Positions 62,401 to 64,000 of a stretch of 64,000 nucleotides of DNA are shown piece after piece. The notes under the pieces are model-generated. The model saw only the letters and a program-made list of their open reading frames with translations, made no database searches and was not told the origin of the DNA. Where the stretch lies: assembly GCA_964057225.1 (NCBI GenBank), contig OZ059900.1, forward strand, positions 18,057,638 through 18,121,637, given 5' to 3'. The DNA is from Auanema rhodensis (Eukaryota; Nematoda; Chromadorea; Rhabditida; Rhabditidae). Numbering within the stretch: position 1 is the first letter of the stretch; every line of letters starts with the position of its first letter. Both the position numbers and the translations under genes were made by a program.

Positions 62401-64000
62401 ATATTTTATTATGCTGGAAAACCAGTTTTTGGAAATTTCGCTGTAAACAAGGTTTTGACTTACGATTTCATGTGTTCAAACTCATGCAATGTCAATGAAA
62501 CCTAGCTCAAAATTGTTCGTACAACGTCTAGTTCCACTTTCACGACAAAAAAACAGGGGTTAGAAAATTAAGGAAATTAGCATATTCTGAGGGCACGCCC
62601 CTTATGGCTAATATTGATTAAATCGATTTTTGTTCATATGAGTCGTCAAATGCAACGAATTTCAGCGTGTTACATACTAAAATGAAGCATTTTACATGCT
62701 GAACACTAGAAAAATACAAAAACACAGTATTTCCCATGAGAAATATTTTATTATGCTGGAAAACCAGTTTTTGGAAATTTCGCTGTAAACAAGGTTTTGA
62801 CTTACGATTTTATGTGTTCAAACTCATGCAATGTCAATGAAACCTAGCTCAAAATTGTTCGTACAACGTCTAGTTCCACTTTCACGACAAAAAAACAGGG
62901 GTTAGAAAATTAAGGAAATTAGCATATTCTGAGGGCACGCCCCCTTATGGCTAATATTGATTAAATCGATTTTTGTTCATATGAGTCGTCAAATGCAACG
63001 AATTTCAGCGTGTTACATACTAAAATGAAGCATTTTACATGCAGAACACTAGAAAAATACAAAAACACAGTATTTCCCATGAGAAATATTTTATTATGCT
63101 GGAAAACCAGTTTTTGGAAATTTCGCTGTAAACAAGGTTTTGACTTACGATTTCATGTGTTCAAACTCATGCAATGTCAATGAAACCTAGCTCAAAATTG
63201 TTCGTACAACGTCTAGTTCCACTTTCACGACAAAAAAACAGGGGTTAGAAAATTAAGGAAATTAGCATATTCTGAGGGCACGCCCTTTATGGCTAATATT
63301 GATTAAATCGATTTTTGTTCATATGAGTCGTCAAATGCAACGAATTTCAGCGTGTTACGTACTAAAATGAAGCATTTTACATGCTGAACACTAGAAAAAT
63401 ACAAAAACACAGTATTTCCCATGAGAAATATTTTATTATGCTGGAAAACCAGTTTTTGAAAATTTCGCTGTAAACAAGGTTTTGACTTACGATTTCATGT
63501 GTTCAAACTCATGCAATGTCAATGAAACCTAGCTCAAATTTGTTCCTACAACGTCTAGTTCCACTTTCACGACAAAAAAACAGGGGTTAGAAAATTAAGG
63601 AAATTAGCATATTCTGAGGGCACGCCCCTTATGGCTAATATTGATTAAATCGATTTTTGTTCATATGAGTCGTCAAATGCAACGAATTTCAGCGTGTTAC
63701 ATACTAAAATGAAGCATTTTACATGCTGAACACTAGAAAAATACAAAAACACAGTATTTCCCATGAGAAATATTTTATTATGCTGGAAAACCAGTTTTTG
63801 GAAATTTCGCTGTAAACAAGGTTTTGACTTACGATTTCATGTGTTCAAACTCATGCAATGTCAATGAAACCTAGCTCAAAATTGTTCCTACAACGTCTAG
63901 TTCCACTTTCACGACAAAAAAACAGGGGTTAGAAAATTAAGGAAATTAGCATATTCTGAGGGCACGCCCTTTATGGCTAATATTGATTAAATCGATTTTT
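59249..64000 (+). repeat. 4.75-kb duplicated block, right copy (cut by window end)
   Basis: This is the partner of 48643-53394. By eye I find two substitutions separating them: C to T at 62811 (unit position 253) and A to G at 63359 (unit position 116). It carries the pentamer landmarks (59478-61188) and the four five-C 343-bp units (60504, 61873, 62216, 62901). The match is still running when the window ends. Confidence 0.9.
63928..64000 (+). repeat. Partial satellite unit at window edge
   Basis: The first 73 bases of a T43 unit are present, identical to the start of the unit at 53322. The cut is the window boundary and not a biological end. Confidence 0.97.

Larger units (their letters stand above)
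1..64000 (+). repeat. 342-bp satellite DNA array, head to tail
   Basis: The conserved start gttagaaaattaagg recurs at 1, 343, 685, 1027, 1369 and so on to 63928, nearly always 342 bp apart. The count closes exactly: 103 units fill 1-35241 (103 x 342 plus 15 inserted bases), one 632-bp rearranged unit fills 35242-35873, and 82 units fill 35874-63927 (82 x 342 plus 10). Units are about 33% GC and differ by a handful of substitutions. 342 is a multiple of three, so an open frame would run through the array, but all six frames are closed in every unit: forward stops at unit positions 3, 11 and 61, reverse-strand stops at 2-4, 10-12 and 60-62, all in near-invariant sequence. Such arrays are typical of centromeric or pericentromeric heterochromatin. 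The array runs off both window ends. Confidence 0.99.

Noticed and set aside
1-64000. Protein-coding frames running through the array, since 342 is divisible by three
   Set aside because: All six frames have at least one stop per unit in near-invariant positions, so no frame is open for longer than one unit. Short frames repeating every 342 bp are by-products of the repeat.
1-64000. CRISPR array
   Set aside because: The repeats are 342 bp and adjacent, with no unique spacers between them.
1-64000. Rolling-circle or plasmid concatemer artefact
   Set aside because: Units differ in a structured way with nested higher-order repeats, unlike identical concatemer copies.

Overview
The whole 64,000-base window is one uninterrupted satellite DNA array, with no gene, RNA gene, transposon or unique flanking sequence. 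The repeat unit is 342 bp, about 33% GC, and all units run head to tail in the same direction. I count 185 complete units, one rearranged 632-bp unit (35242-35873) and a 73-bp partial unit at the right edge. Both ends of the window lie inside the array, so its true size is above 64 kb and unknown. Units differ by only a few substitutions. The modal length is 342 bp; 16 of the 185 units are 343, 344 or 345 bp.

This is eukaryotic pericentromeric or centromeric-type DNA. CpG is not depleted (8-10 per unit against about 9 expected from base composition), which argues against a heavily CpG-methylated vertebrate genome and fits an insect or similar invertebrate. A weak, colinear resemblance in three short blocks to the Drosophila 1.688 (359-bp) satellite family, recalled from memory and not aligned, hints at a dipteran source. 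I would not rely on it.

Layout. Units are typed by a small set of variable positions (unit coordinate 1 = window base 1): 43 C/T; 113, 116, 117; 135 T/C; 147 A/G; 172+174 AA/TT; 216 G/A; 287 T/C; 302-303 AA/CG/CC/GC/TG with 309 T/C; 313 A/G/T; 331 A/T. These reveal nested, local higher-order repeats. 1-2052 is a tandem trimer. 2395-4446, 8897-10948 and 10949-13000 are copies of a hexamer. 18133-24288 is a tandem 9-unit duplication. 29428-33531 is a second tandem hexamer. 38268-45450 carries a pentamer. 47161-50582 is another pentamer, and 53664-57083 is dimeric. A 4,752-bp block (48643-53394) recurs at 59249-64000 with a 10,606-bp offset and two differences seen by eye.

The one break in polarity is at 35531-35630, where 100 bp of the unit is inserted in reverse orientation, making a perfect 46-bp inverted repeat with a 54-bp spacer. 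Unit types left of it are largely different from those to its right. The picture is of an array growing by unequal exchange and local duplication, with gene conversion shuffling variants between units and one template-switch-like event.
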